Below are positions 51,801 to 60,052 of a DNA stretch of 64,000 nucleotides, piece by piece. The DNA is taken from assembly GCA_001769655.1 (NCBI GenBank), contig MEPC01000033.1:1-64000 (forward strand). The letters run 5' to 3'. The stretch's first letter is position 1. Each line of letters begins with the position of its first letter. Source of the stretch: Bacteroidetes bacterium RIFCSPLOWO2_12_FULL_37_12 (lineage in GTDB: Bacteria > Bacteroidota > Bacteroidia > 2-12-FULL-37-12). The notes beneath the pieces were generated by a model, which ran no database searches, had not been told where the DNA came from, and saw only the letters and a list, made by a program, of their open reading frames with translations. The translations under genes were made by a program, and so were the position numbers.

Positions 51801-52368
51801 AAAACAACGGTACGATTTTCTTACCAACCAAAAAAATGATTTAATAACTTCGCAAGGTACCTTGATGCAAACCATTGGTGAAATTGAAATTGTTGCCAAA
51901 GAAGCATTTCTGAACGCATTAACTAAAATTAAGGAAAATTTCGTGAAGGTTTTCAGAACGTTGTTTTCGGAAGAAGACCAATGCGATATAATTATCACTG
52001 ACCCATTAAATCCGCTCGATTCAGATATAGAAATCATCGCCAAGCCCAAAGGGAAACGTCCTCTTACAATTAACCAGCTATCCACCGGAGAAAAAACAAT
52101 TACTGCTATTGCTTTGTTATTCTCAATTTATCTATTGAAGCCGGCGCCCTTCTGCGTGCTCGATGAGGTAGATGCACCCCTCGACGATAATAACACGGAG
52201 AAATTCAATAACATTATAAGGGAATTTTCAAAAGATTCTCAGTTTGTTCTTATTACGCACAACAAACGCACTATGGAAAAGGCAGATATTATTTACGGAA
52301 TTACGATGGTGGAAAAGGGAGTTAGCCGCGTGGTGCCGGTGGATTTACGGGCGATGGTGGAAAATTAA
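48838..52368 (+). CDS. smc: Chromosome segregation ATPase SMC
   Basis: A 1176-residue condensin subunit. N-terminal ATPase half with Walker A [21 protein letters not shown], two long coiled coils (about 165-500 and 665-1010), a hinge (about 510-655, [16 protein letters not shown]), and the C-terminal half with the ABC signature and Walker B ([18 protein letters not shown]). The signature reads [10 protein letters not shown]; the second Gly of the usual LSGGEK is Thr. The start ATG 48838 gives the canonical [17 protein letters not shown] beginning. The gene precedes nuoA by 85 bp. Confidence 0.97.
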   Translation: [1176 protein letters not shown]

Positions 52369-52386
52369 AATTCAAAAATTTTATTA

Positions 52387-52440
52387 TATCTTTGTATTTC
52401 TTTTTAATTCTGTAGAGACGGGTTTAAAACCCGTCATTAC
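52387..52440 (+). promoter_or_regulatory. nuoA promoter -7 box and palindromic leader
   Basis: TATCTTTG (52387-52394) matches TAnnTTTG, 60 bp before nuoA. The leader contains GTAGAGACGGGTTT / AAAACCCGTCATTAC (52412-52440), the intergenic sibling of the repeat found inside phaC. Confidence 0.5.
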
Positions 52441-52453
52441 CAATTTCTAATTC

Positions 52454-52948
52454 ATGGACGAAATAAAAACTTTTTCCGAATACGGTCAACTCTCAGAGTT
52501 TGGCAAGGTCTTCATCTTTATCTGCGGTGGCGCCCTCTTTGTAGTCGGAGGTTTTTTTACCAATTGGTTAATACGACCACATCGCCCTAATCCCGAAAAA
52601 TTAATTTCTTACGAATGTGGGGAAGACCCGGTTGGTTCTTCCTGGGTTCAGTTTAACATGCGTTTTTATGTAGTGGCACTGATTTTTATACTTTTCGATG
52701 TGGAAATTGTTTTTATTTTTCCCTGGGCAGTGGTGTTTGGAAATGAAATTCTGATAGCAGAAACCGGTGGATTGTGGGGTTGGTTTTCTTTAGTTGAAAT
52801 GTTATTATTTGTCGGCATATTAATTTTAGGATTAGCGTATGTGTGGATAAAAGGAGATCTGGATTGGGTGAAACCAAGAGTGCTTGAATCGGATTATAAA
52901 TCAAAAATCCCTGGAAAGGTATATGAAGAATTTAATAAGAATGTATAA
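52454..52948 (+). CDS. nuoA: NADH-quinone oxidoreductase subunit A
   Basis: A 164-residue membrane subunit of complex I with three helices (about 18-38, 78-98 and 110-132). Conserved loop [35 protein letters not shown], including the Cys-Gly-x-x-P motif, identifies it (quoted in part). N- and C-terminal extensions are modest. First gene of a nuoABCD cluster, 85 bp after smc. It acts in the membrane arm, at the quinone-site interface. Confidence 0.96.
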   Translation: MDEIKTFSEYGQLSEFGKVFIFICGGALFVVGGFFTNWLIRPHRPNPEKLISYECGEDPVGSSWVQFNMRFYVVALIFILFDVEIVFIFPWAVVFGNEILIAETGGLWGWFSLVEMLLFVGILILGLAYVWIKGDLDWVKPRVLESDYKSKIPGKVYEEFNKNV

Positions 52949-52979
52949 TTAACAGTTAACAATTAACAATTAATATTTA

Positions 52980-53477
52980 ATGGGGCTTCTTGACTACAAA
53001 TTCGATCAGGGGCGTGTAATTATCACACGGGTAGATGATGTTCTGAATTGGGCACGCCTTTCATCTATCTGGCCTATTGGTTTTGGACTTGCCTGTTGTG
53101 CCATTGAAATGATGGCTACCATGGCATCGGGACATGATCTGGATCGTTTCGGTGTTTTTCCAAGACCTTCTCCCCGTCAATCTGATTTAATGCTCGTTGC
53201 CGGTACTGTTACATTTAAAATGGCTGAGCGCGTGAAGAGATTATATGAACAAATGCCCGAACCTCGTTATGTTCTTTCCATGGGCTCCTGTTCCAATTGC
53301 GGCGGACCCTATTGGGAATATGGATATCATGTGCTAAAAGGAGTGGACAGAGTTATTCCGGTTGATGTGTATGTACCCGGATGCCCACCTAGACCGGAGG
53401 CGCTTATTGGTGGAATTTTAAAACTTCAGGAAAAAATCAGAAATGAAAGTTTGTTGAATCCCGCCGCGTTGGTATAA
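52980..53477 (+). CDS. nuoB: NADH-quinone oxidoreductase subunit B
   Basis: Carries the N2 [4Fe-4S] cluster that reduces quinone. The 165-residue protein has all four cluster cysteines: the tandem pair in [20 protein letters not shown] and [10 protein letters not shown]. The [19 protein letters not shown] helix is standard. It starts 31 bp after nuoA; the spacer is a run of AACAATTA words. Confidence 0.97.
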   Translation: MGLLDYKFDQGRVIITRVDDVLNWARLSSIWPIGFGLACCAIEMMATMASGHDLDRFGVFPRPSPRQSDLMLVAGTVTFKMAERVKRLYEQMPEPRYVLSMGSCSNCGGPYWEYGYHVLKGVDRVIPVDVYVPGCPPRPEALIGGILKLQEKIRNESLLNPAALV

Positions 53478-53524
53478 AGGAATAAAAATAGAAAATAGAA
53501 GATAGAAAATAGAAAATATACAAA

Positions 53525-54022
53525 ATGCTCCACGAAATAAAATCCCTTCTAATAGATAAATTCGGATCAGAAGTAATTCAATCTGAAAACCCGAGTGGAT
53601 TACAACCCTGGCTTGCAATTAAGGTGGATTTCATTGAAAAGGTCTGTCACGAACTTCATGATAATCCAAAAACTTTTTTTGATTTTCTTTCTTGCCTTTC
53701 GGGAGTTGACAATGGTCCTCAACAGAATACATTGGAGGTAATTTATAACCTTTGTTCCATCCCTCATAAAACCCAGTTGACGTTGAAAGTCATTGTGCCA
53801 CGACAAACAGAAGATGGTTCTTTACCCTCAGTGCCATCCGTTTGCAGTGTTTGGGGAACTGCTAATTGGCACGAGCGCGAAGCGTATGATATGATAGGGA
53901 TAAATTTTATTAATCATCCTGATCTGAGAAGAATTCTTTGTCCTCAGGATTGGGAAGGATACCCATTACGAAAAGATTATAAGACACAGGAATTTTATCA
54001 TGGTATTAAGGTGGAATATTAA
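53525..54022 (+). CDS. nuoC: NADH-quinone oxidoreductase subunit C
   Basis: A 165-residue hydrophilic subunit of the complex I connecting arm. The C-terminal signature [24 protein letters not shown] and [11 protein letters not shown] is exact for NuoC. It is not fused to NuoD, unlike in enterobacteria. A TAGAAAATAGAAGATAGAA word run (53487-53520) fills the gap from nuoB, and nuoD follows by 14 bp. Confidence 0.95.
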   Translation: MLHEIKSLLIDKFGSEVIQSENPSGLQPWLAIKVDFIEKVCHELHDNPKTFFDFLSCLSGVDNGPQQNTLEVIYNLCSIPHKTQLTLKVIVPRQTEDGSLPSVPSVCSVWGTANWHEREAYDMIGINFINHPDLRRILCPQDWEGYPLRKDYKTQEFYHGIKVEY

Positions 54023-54036
54023 AAAATGAAAAATAT

Positions 54037-55257
54037 ATGACCACAGACCTTCGAGATTATAAATTTGAAAAAGAACTTCTAACCAGGTCGGCTCCTAATA
54101 AAACCCGTTTGCAGGATTTGAAAACGGAAGAGATGATTCTGAATATGGGTCCTCAGCATCCATCTACGCATGGTGTTTTGAGATTAGAGTTAGTGACTGA
54201 CGGAGAAATTGTTGTAGAAGTAATTCCTCACCTCGGTTATTTACATCGGTGCTTTGAAAAACATGCCGAAGCGCTAACTTATGATCAGGTAATCCCTTAT
54301 GTGGACAGAATGGATTATCTCGCGGCAATGAATTCCGAACATGCGTATGCTATGGGAGTTGAACGCATGATGGGAATTGATAAAAATATTCCAAAGCGTG
54401 TTGAATATATCCGGGTTTTAGTATCTGAATTAAACCGCTTGGGCTCACATTTTATTGCCATCGGAACTTACGGTATTGACATTGGGGCATTTACACCTTT
54501 CCTTTGGCTTTTCCGTGACAGGGAGCATATTATGAATTTACTCGAATGGGCTTCTGGTGCAAGAATGTTATACAATTATGTGTGGATTGGTGGTTTGCTT
54601 TATGATTTGCCTGTTGGCTTTGAACAGAGAACGAGAGATTTTATAAACTACCTGGAGCCAAAATTGGAAGAGTTATACAAACTTCTTCTTGAAAATAAAA
54701 TTTTTGTGATGCGTGCCGCTAATGTAGGAGTATTACCACTTGATTTAGCTATTAATTACGGATGTTCAGGACCCGTGCTACGTGGCTCCGGACTTAAGTG
54801 GGATTTAAGAAGGATTGATAACTATTCTGTTTATCCTGAACTTGAATTTGATGTACCGGTGGGTAAAGGTGAAATGGGAAAGGTAGGGGATTGCTGGGAT
54901 AGAAATTGGGTAAGAATGCAGGAATGTTACGAGTCGGTTAAAATTATTAAACAATGTATTGAGAAATTAGAAGGTGAACATAAACGCACTCCGGTTTTTG
55001 ATCCAAGAGAATTTATTCCAAAAAAACTGATTCCATCAGCAATGGAATATTACGTGAGAGCTGAAAATCCGAGAGGAGAGCTAGGATTTTATTTTAAGTC
55101 GGACGGAAAAAAAGATAAGCCATTCCGATGTAAAGCACGTTCGGGTTGTTTTATAAACTTATCAGTCGTTCCGGAAATTTCCAGAGGGTGCATGATTGCA
55201 GATTTGATTGCGATTCTGGGGTCAGTGGATATTGTGCTGGGTGAAGTGGATAGGTGA
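54037..55257 (+). CDS. nuoD: NADH-quinone oxidoreductase subunit D
   Basis: A 406-residue quinone-site subunit related to hydrogenase large subunits. Recognition sites: [17 protein letters not shown] at the start, HRCFEKHAE, the [14 protein letters not shown] segment and the C-terminal ending [15 protein letters not shown]. His and Tyr residues of the quinone pocket are retained ([14 protein letters not shown]). It is the last complex I gene here; nuoE-nuoN do not follow. The 139-bp spacer after it holds a palindromic repeat pair, then cyanophycinase. Confidence 0.97.
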   Translation: MTTDLRDYKFEKELLTRSAPNKTRLQDLKTEEMILNMGPQHPSTHGVLRLELVTDGEIVVEVIPHLGYLHRCFEKHAEALTYDQVIPYVDRMDYLAAMNSEHAYAMGVERMMGIDKNIPKRVEYIRVLVSELNRLGSHFIAIGTYGIDIGAFTPFLWLFRDREHIMNLLEWASGARMLYNYVWIGGLLYDLPVGFEQRTRDFINYLEPKLEELYKLLLENKIFVMRAANVGVLPLDLAINYGCSGPVLRGSGLKWDLRRIDNYSVYPELEFDVPVGKGEMGKVGDCWDRNWVRMQECYESVKIIKQCIEKLEGEHKRTPVFDPREFIPKKLIPSAMEYYVRAENPRGELGFYFKSDGKKDKPFRCKARSGCFINLSVVPEISRGCMIADLIAILGSVDIVLGEVDR

Positions 55258-55289
55258 TGAAGGAAGAAGAAGATAGAAAATATAATAGA

Positions 55290-55340
55290 ACCTTCAAGGT
55301 TTGATACGGTTTTGAGGCGCCAGATAACCTTGAAGGTTTA
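55290..55340. repeat. Paired AACCTTnAAGGTT palindromes (copy 2)
   Basis: AACCTTCAAGGTTT (55290-55303) and AACCTTGAAGGTTT (55327-55340) flank 23 bp rich in GC. Same organisation as at 5221-5270. It marks the abrupt end of the nuo cluster. Confidence 0.85.
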
Positions 55341-55396
55341 AATGTTTTTAGAAACTATAAAAGAGGAACACTAACAAAAATTATTTATATTCAATA

Positions 55397-56260
55397 ATGT
55401 CACCCCAAGGTAAACTAATAATTATCGGAGGAGCCGAAGACAAAGGCACTTTCAGTGAACCTACCTTTATTCAAAAAAACAATCTGAATTTTTTTTCACT
55501 TGGAATCCTGAAAAAAATATTAGTTGAAATTAATAATAACAACCCTTCGATTGAAGTAATTACTACTGCATCCATTATACCTGAAGAAGTGGGAGAAATG
55601 TATATCAGTGCATTTAGTCAGATTGGCGCCACTAATGTAAAATATCTGGATATTCGTTCCAGGGAAGATGTGAATAACCCGGAATTTATTGCCCGTGTCA
55701 CTAAAGCCGATGCAGTTTTATTTTCGGGTGGTAATCAATTACGGTTGAGTTCCATTCTTGGCGGCACCCAGGTGCATGATATCATATTAAAAAGATACCG
55801 TGAAGAAGAAGGATTTGTAATAGCCGGCACGAGTGCTGGTGCGGCGGCTTGTTCAAACACCATGATTTATGAAGGAAGTTCCTCTGAGGCGCTATTGAAA
55901 GGTTCAGTGAAAATTACAACCGGTTTGGGGTTTATTAACGATGTCATCATTGATTCTCATTTTGTGAAAAGAGGAAGATTTGGGCGATTATTTGCCGCCA
56001 TCGCTTCAAACCCGGGTGTTCTCGGTATTGGTCTGGGAGAAGATACCGGATTACTGATTACTGAGGGAAAAAATATGGAGGCAGTTGGTTCCGGACTTGT
56101 GGTTTTTGTAGATGGCAGACATATTTTGTCCACCAACGTTTACGAAATACCGGATGGCTCTCCTATTAGTGTCGAAAATTTGATTGTTCATGTACTTGCA
56201 AAAGGAAATGGATTTGATTTGACAACAAGGAAGATGCAAGTGCAGGCAAATCATGCGTAG
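55397..56260 (+). CDS. cphB: Cyanophycinase (S51 peptidase family)
   Basis: A 287-residue serine hydrolase that cuts cyanophycin (multi-L-arginyl-poly-L-aspartate) into beta-Asp-Arg dipeptides. The start GKLIIIGGAEDK, the FSGGNQLRL segment and the nucleophile elbow GTSAGAAA (Ser about 146), and the following DSHFVKRGRFGRLFAAI with catalytic His, fit the family. No signal peptide, so it acts on internal polymer. The synthetase gene cphA usually lies next door but is not in this window. Convergent with tsf, 7 bp apart. Confidence 0.9.
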   Translation: MSPQGKLIIIGGAEDKGTFSEPTFIQKNNLNFFSLGILKKILVEINNNNPSIEVITTASIIPEEVGEMYISAFSQIGATNVKYLDIRSREDVNNPEFIARVTKADAVLFSGGNQLRLSSILGGTQVHDIILKRYREEEGFVIAGTSAGAAACSNTMIYEGSSSEALLKGSVKITTGLGFINDVIIDSHFVKRGRFGRLFAAIASNPGVLGIGLGEDTGLLITEGKNMEAVGSGLVVFVDGRHILSTNVYEIPDGSPISVENLIVHVLAKGNGFDLTTRKMQVQANHA

Positions 56261-56267
56261 GGTAATT

Positions 56268-57116
56268 TCAACCCCCCAGTGCCACTCTCACAAACTCTGA
56301 AACGGTCAGTCCCTTTTTAACTTTTTCCAACATCTGTCTAACCGTGAGGGATGAATCTTTTACAAAGTCCTGATTTAGTAAGGTAGCTTCTTTATAAAAC
56401 TTAGTTAATCGCCCTTGTGCTATTTTCTCAAGCATGGCTTCTGGTTTCCCTTCATTGCGTGCTTGCTCTTTGGCAATTTCTAATTCTTTTTGTAAGGTTT
56501 CAGCCCTGACATCCTCTTTATCTACCGCAACTGGTTTCATTGCCGCCACTTGCATTGCCACATCTTTTGCCGCTTCACTTACATCGCATCCTTCTGCATT
56601 TTTAAGTGCCACCAATACTCCGATTTTTGATCCCATGTGTGTATAAGATACCACTTTTTCCCCATGAAGGCAGCGATAAGTACGGATTTCAATCTTTTCA
56701 CCGATTTTTGCCATTAAGTCAAACAAATGGTCATTTACAGATTTTCCATTTAAAGGGAGTGATTTCAGTTCGTCTGTATTTTTTGGATGATTATGGTTTA
56801 AAAGGGAAAGTATGTTTTTACCTAACCCAATAAAATCTACATTTCTTGCTACAAAGTCAGTTTCACAGTTTAATTCAATGACAAAACCTTCATTTCCTGA
56901 AGAGTTTATACCTGTAAAAACTGCTCCTTCCTTGGCTTCTTTTTCAGCCCGGCTTGCTGAAACTTTTTGTCCTTTTTTCCTGAGAAACTCAATGGCTTTT
57001 TCAAGATCCCCTTGCGCCTCTGTTAATGCTTTTTTACAGTCCATCATACCGGCTCCAGTAAGAGAGCGAAGTTTTGTAACTTCTGCCGCTGAAATTTGTG
57101 TCACCGTTGTTTCCAT
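56268..57116 (-). CDS. tsf: Elongation factor Ts
   Basis: Nucleotide exchange factor for EF-Tu. The start ATG 57116 gives the usual METTVTQISAAEVTKLR beginning (upstream in-frame codons are non-conserved spacer). The EF-Tu-contacting motif TGAGMMDCKKALTEA and NCETDFVARN are present. At 282 residues it has the long form with two core subdomains plus the C-terminal module. It follows rpsB by 40 bp in the rplM-rpsI-rpsB-tsf operon. Confidence 0.96.
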   Translation of the reverse strand: METTVTQISAAEVTKLRSLTGAGMMDCKKALTEAQGDLEKAIEFLRKKGQKVSASRAEKEAKEGAVFTGINSSGNEGFVIELNCETDFVARNVDFIGLGKNILSLLNHNHPKNTDELKSLPLNGKSVNDHLFDLMAKIGEKIEIRTYRCLHGEKVVSYTHMGSKIGVLVALKNAEGCDVSEAAKDVAMQVAAMKPVAVDKEDVRAETLQKELEIAKEQARNEGKPEAMLEKIAQGRLTKFYKEATLLNQDFVKDSSLTVRQMLEKVKKGLTVSEFVRVALGG

Positions 57117-57156
57117 TTTTTTATTCGTAAATCTAAAATCGTAAATCGTAATTACC

Positions 57157-57951
57157 CTATGCAACTGCCGGTGTTGAAATAGTTTCGCTAACTGCTTTAA
57201 CTTCCAGTGTTTCCTTTACCGCTTCTGTTTGAACTATCGGTTTTCCTGTTTCTTCTTTTTCCCTCCTTCTCTCTGTCAATCCTTCTTCAATGGCATCAAA
57301 CAATACAGAGGTTAGTAATGCCACAGAGGTAGAAGCATCGTCATTTGCCGGTATTACAAAGTCAACAATTCCAGGGTCAGAGTTAGTATCCACAATTGCA
57401 AATGTGGGAATATTTAACTTTTGCGCTTCACGAATGGCAATACTTTCCCGTTTAATATCCACTACAAAAATAGCGGCAGGTAAACGATTTAGATCTGCAA
57501 TCCCCTTTAACACTCTTTCAAGTTTCAATTTATTCCGGCTAATCATTAATTTTTCTTTCTTAGAAATGTTTTCAAACGAATTTTCAGTCATCATCTTCTC
57601 AATGTTGCTTAATTTCTTTATTGATTTTCTGATGGTTGAAAAATTAGTAAGCATACCCCCTAACCACCTTTCGGTAACATACGGCATATTCAACTTGTTT
57701 GCCGCGGTTACTATAATATCCCTGAATTGATTTTTTGTTGATACAAAAAGAATTTTTTTACCGGATTTGGCAATTTGCTTTAATGCATGAGCTGCTTTAT
57801 TTAATTGAACCATCGTTTGGTTTACATCCACCAAATGGATTCCGTTTTTTTCCATAAAAATATAAGGCGCCATTGCCGGATGCCATTTCCGTGTGAGATG
57901 CCCATAATGAACACCCGCATTCAAGAGATCTTCTGTTGTGATTTGTTGCAT
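57157..57951 (-). CDS. rpsB: Ribosomal protein S2
   Basis: A 264-residue small-subunit protein. The ATG 57951 gives the conserved TTEDLLNAGVHYGHLTRKWHP start; a longer frame from 58035 would run into rpsI. MLTNFSTIRKSIKKL and NIPTFAIVDTNSDP are S2 hallmarks. The C-terminal tail (about 225-264) is an extension rich in Glu, Thr and Val, common in Bacteroidota S2. It is the third gene of the ribosomal operon; tsf follows by 40 bp. Confidence 0.97.
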   Translation of the reverse strand: MQQITTEDLLNAGVHYGHLTRKWHPAMAPYIFMEKNGIHLVDVNQTMVQLNKAAHALKQIAKSGKKILFVSTKNQFRDIIVTAANKLNMPYVTERWLGGMLTNFSTIRKSIKKLSNIEKMMTENSFENISKKEKLMISRNKLKLERVLKGIADLNRLPAAIFVVDIKRESIAIREAQKLNIPTFAIVDTNSDPGIVDFVIPANDDASTSVALLTSVLFDAIEEGLTERRREKEETGKPIVQTEAVKETLEVKAVSETISTPAVA

Positions 57952-57988
57952 GTTGAGTTTTAAGTTTTGAGGTTTAAGTTTAAAAAAA

Positions 57989-58375
57989 TTATCGCTTACT
58001 GAATTGGAAACGTTTCCTTGCCTTTTTTCTGCCATATTTTTTTCTTTCCACCATTCTTGGATCCCGGGTTAGAAAGCCGGCTTTTTTTAATGGGGAACGG
58101 AATGAATTATCCACCTTGCATAATGCTCTGGCTATTCCCAAACGGACTGCCTCTGCCTGCCCGGTAATCCCTCCACCCAACACGTTGGCAGTGACATCAT
58201 ATTTATTCACATTCTCAGATTTTTGAAATGGTTGATTAACAAGAATCTGAAGCACATCAATTGGAAAATATTTTTTATACTCCAAATTGTTTATGATTAT
58301 TTTGCCTGTACCTGGTTTTACACGAACCCGGGCTACTGCTGTTTTTCTACGTCCTGTCGTTTTAATTTCTGTCAT
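57989..58375 (-). CDS. rpsI: Ribosomal protein S9
   Basis: A 128-residue protein ending with the invariant basic tail [17 protein letters not shown] that reaches the decoding site. [19 protein letters not shown] and [19 protein letters not shown] are standard. It follows rplM by 44 bp and precedes rpsB by 37 bp. Confidence 0.98.
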   Translation of the reverse strand: MTEIKTTGRRKTAVARVRVKPGTGKIIINNLEYKKYFPIDVLQILVNQPFQKSENVNKYDVTANVLGGGITGQAEAVRLGIARALCKVDNSFRSPLKKAGFLTRDPRMVERKKYGRKKARKRFQFSKR

Positions 58376-58419
58376 TGTTTAATTTATATGTTAAATTGTT
58401 GAAATGGAAAACCGTATTC

Positions 58420-58866
58420 TCAACTGACGACCGCAGGTTTCTGACTTACATGCGGATGATTCGTCCCTTCATACACGTGAAGATGCCTGAACATCTCACG
58501 TCCTAAGATATTTTTGGGTAACATTCGTTTTACTGCCAACTCCATCAATCTGACCGGTGACTTATCTTTTATTTGTCTTGCTGTATGCACGCGCTGTCCA
58601 CCAGGGTAACCTGTATAGGTACGATATTCCTTTTTATCCAATTTTTTACCGGACAATCTGACTTGAGCGCTGTTTATTACTATTACATGGTCTCCTGTAT
58701 TTATATGGGTAGTAAAATTTCTTTTATGCTTTCCTATCAGGTAATGGGCAATACGGGAAGCAACTCTGCCTAAAAATGCGTTTTTTGCATCTATCAAAAC
58801 CCATTTCTTATGAATGGTTTCTTTGTTGGCTGAGCGGGTCGGATAACTGGCTACTATCTTATTCAA
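58420..58866 (-). CDS. rplM: Ribosomal protein L13 (TTG start)
   Basis: A 148-residue large-subunit protein with TRSANKETIHKKWVLIDA, GRVASRIAHYLIGKHK and the MLPKNILGREMFRHLHVYEG end region. No ATG precedes the conserved part in frame, so I infer a TTG start at 58866, six codons before the first family-conserved residues. A complete promoter lies 36 bp upstream. First gene of the rplM-rpsI-rpsB-tsf operon, the usual Bacteroidota order. Confidence 0.94.
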   Translation of the reverse strand: MNKIVASYPTRSANKETIHKKWVLIDAKNAFLGRVASRIAHYLIGKHKRNFTTHINTGDHVIVINSAQVRLSGKKLDKKEYRTYTGYPGGQRVHTARQIKDKSPVRLMELAVKRMLPKNILGREMFRHLHVYEGTNHPHVSQKPAVVS

Positions 58867-58901
58867 TTTGGTTAATCTTTATGTTTTTTAAAAAAGGAGT
58901 G

Positions 58902-58933
58902 CAAATTTAAGGAATTCTTTTATTAAAAGCAAA
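58902..58933 (-). promoter_or_regulatory. Promoter of the L13-S9-S2-EF-Ts operon
   Basis: On the minus strand TTTG (58930-58933 complement), 20 bp, then TAAATTTG (58902-58909 complement): a full match to the Bacteroidota -33/-7 consensus. It places transcription start about 30 nt before the TTG codon of rplM and supports that start. Confidence 0.7.
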
Positions 58934-58939
58934 TTCATA

Positions 58940-59012
58940 GGAATATTAGAATAATGGAATGTTGGAATGTTGGCTTCACCCCCCATTATTTCAACATTCC
59001 ATTATTCCATTT
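58940..59012. repeat. Inverted GGAATGTTGGAAT words
   Basis: AATAATGGAATGTTGG (from about 58951) pairs with AACATTCCATTATT (58992-59005) around a C-rich loop. Related words occur at 11494-11552 and 63259-63316. It separates the divergent rplM and tatC promoters. Confidence 0.75.
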
Positions 59013-59025
59013 TGATTCAGAGTGG

Positions 59026-59033
59026 TATATTTG
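59026..59033 (+). promoter_or_regulatory. -7 box TATATTTG of tatC
   Basis: Exact TAnnTTTG match, 16 bp before the ATG at 59050. This supports that start over the open frame extending upstream through the repeat. Confidence 0.5.
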
Positions 59034-59049
59034 CACCCCCACACTCACC

Positions 59050-59853
59050 ATGACCAGAGAAATGTCTTTTTTCGACCACCTTGAGGAACTTCGATGGTGC
59101 CTCATTAAGGCAATAAGCGCTATCTTGGTGTTCAGTATTGCCGCATTTTTTGCGAAGGAATTTATATGGCACGACATCATACTTGCTCCGGCAAGACCTG
59201 ATTTTATTTCATACAAGGTGCTTTGTAAATTAGGACTATTGATCAATCAAAATAGCTGGTGCATTGAAAAATTGAACTTTATCCTTCAAAGCAGAAACAT
59301 GTCGGGCCAATTTACCATGCACCTCACTGGGTCTTTTATCATAGGATTTATTCTGGCTTTTCCTTACGTATTTTATCAAATCTGGATTTTTATAAAACCA
59401 GCCCTTTCTAACAAAGAAGTTATGATTACTCAGGGCATTATTTGGGTTGTTTCTATCTTATTTCTGACCGGTGTGCTTTTTGGCTATTATCTTATGTCTC
59501 CTCTGACCATTAATTTTCTGGGTGGCTACCAGATTGACCCGGAAATCGTCAACCAGTTTGACATTATTTCTTATGTTTCTACGCTGAGTTTAATCATTCT
59601 TTCCTGTGGGATTATTTTCGAATTGCCCGTAATAATATTTATTCTTGCGAAAATGGGAATAACCACTCCCGGTTTTTTAAGACACTACCGCCGTCATTCC
59701 TTTGTAATTATTTTAATAATTGCCGCCATTATTTCACCGGGTCCCGATGTCTTCAGCCAGCTTATTATGGCTTTGCCTTTGGTGGTGCTTTATGAAGTGA
59801 GTATATGGGTAGCCGCCTGGGTTGAGAATAGGAAGACGGTAAAATTGGGTTAA
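59050..59853 (+). CDS. tatC: Twin-arginine translocase subunit TatC
   Basis: A 267-residue, six-helix membrane receptor for twin-arginine signal peptides. The signature SFFDHLEELRWCLIK at the N-terminus and SPGPDVFSQLIMALPLVVLYEVSIW near helix 5-6 are diagnostic, and the conserved Glu in HLEELR is present. I start at ATG 59050; 59062 is also possible. The region between helix 1 and 2 (about 45-85) is longer than in E. coli, as is usual in Bacteroidota. tatA/B are not nearby. Confidence 0.95.
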   Translation: MTREMSFFDHLEELRWCLIKAISAILVFSIAAFFAKEFIWHDIILAPARPDFISYKVLCKLGLLINQNSWCIEKLNFILQSRNMSGQFTMHLTGSFIIGFILAFPYVFYQIWIFIKPALSNKEVMITQGIIWVVSILFLTGVLFGYYLMSPLTINFLGGYQIDPEIVNQFDIISYVSTLSLIILSCGIIFELPVIIFILAKMGITTPGFLRHYRRHSFVIILIIAAIISPGPDVFSQLIMALPLVVLYEVSIWVAAWVENRKTVKLG

Positions 59854-59879
59854 ATCACGCCTAATCTGGACGAGCCAGA

Positions 59880-60040
59880 TCCAAACAGGAAAAAATTTTA
59901 CCGCTAATTTACGCTAATTATTCGCGAATAAACGCGAACAATTAAATAAAAAAAATTAACCGATAGTTTACGCTCATTATTCGCGTAAATTCGCGATTAA
60001 TTTTTTATTCGCGTAAATTAGCTGTTAATTTTTTTATTCT
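59880..60040. repeat. Array of TTTACGC / GCGAATTA palindromic words
   Basis: About 160 bp of alternating words such as CCGCTAATTTACGCTAATTA, TTCGCGAATAAACGCGAA and ATTCGCGTAAATTAGC. They form several overlapping imperfect palindromes of the type also present once at 12299-12343. It occupies nearly the whole spacer before the TPR gene. Confidence 0.85.
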
Positions 60041-60052
60041 ACATATTACATA

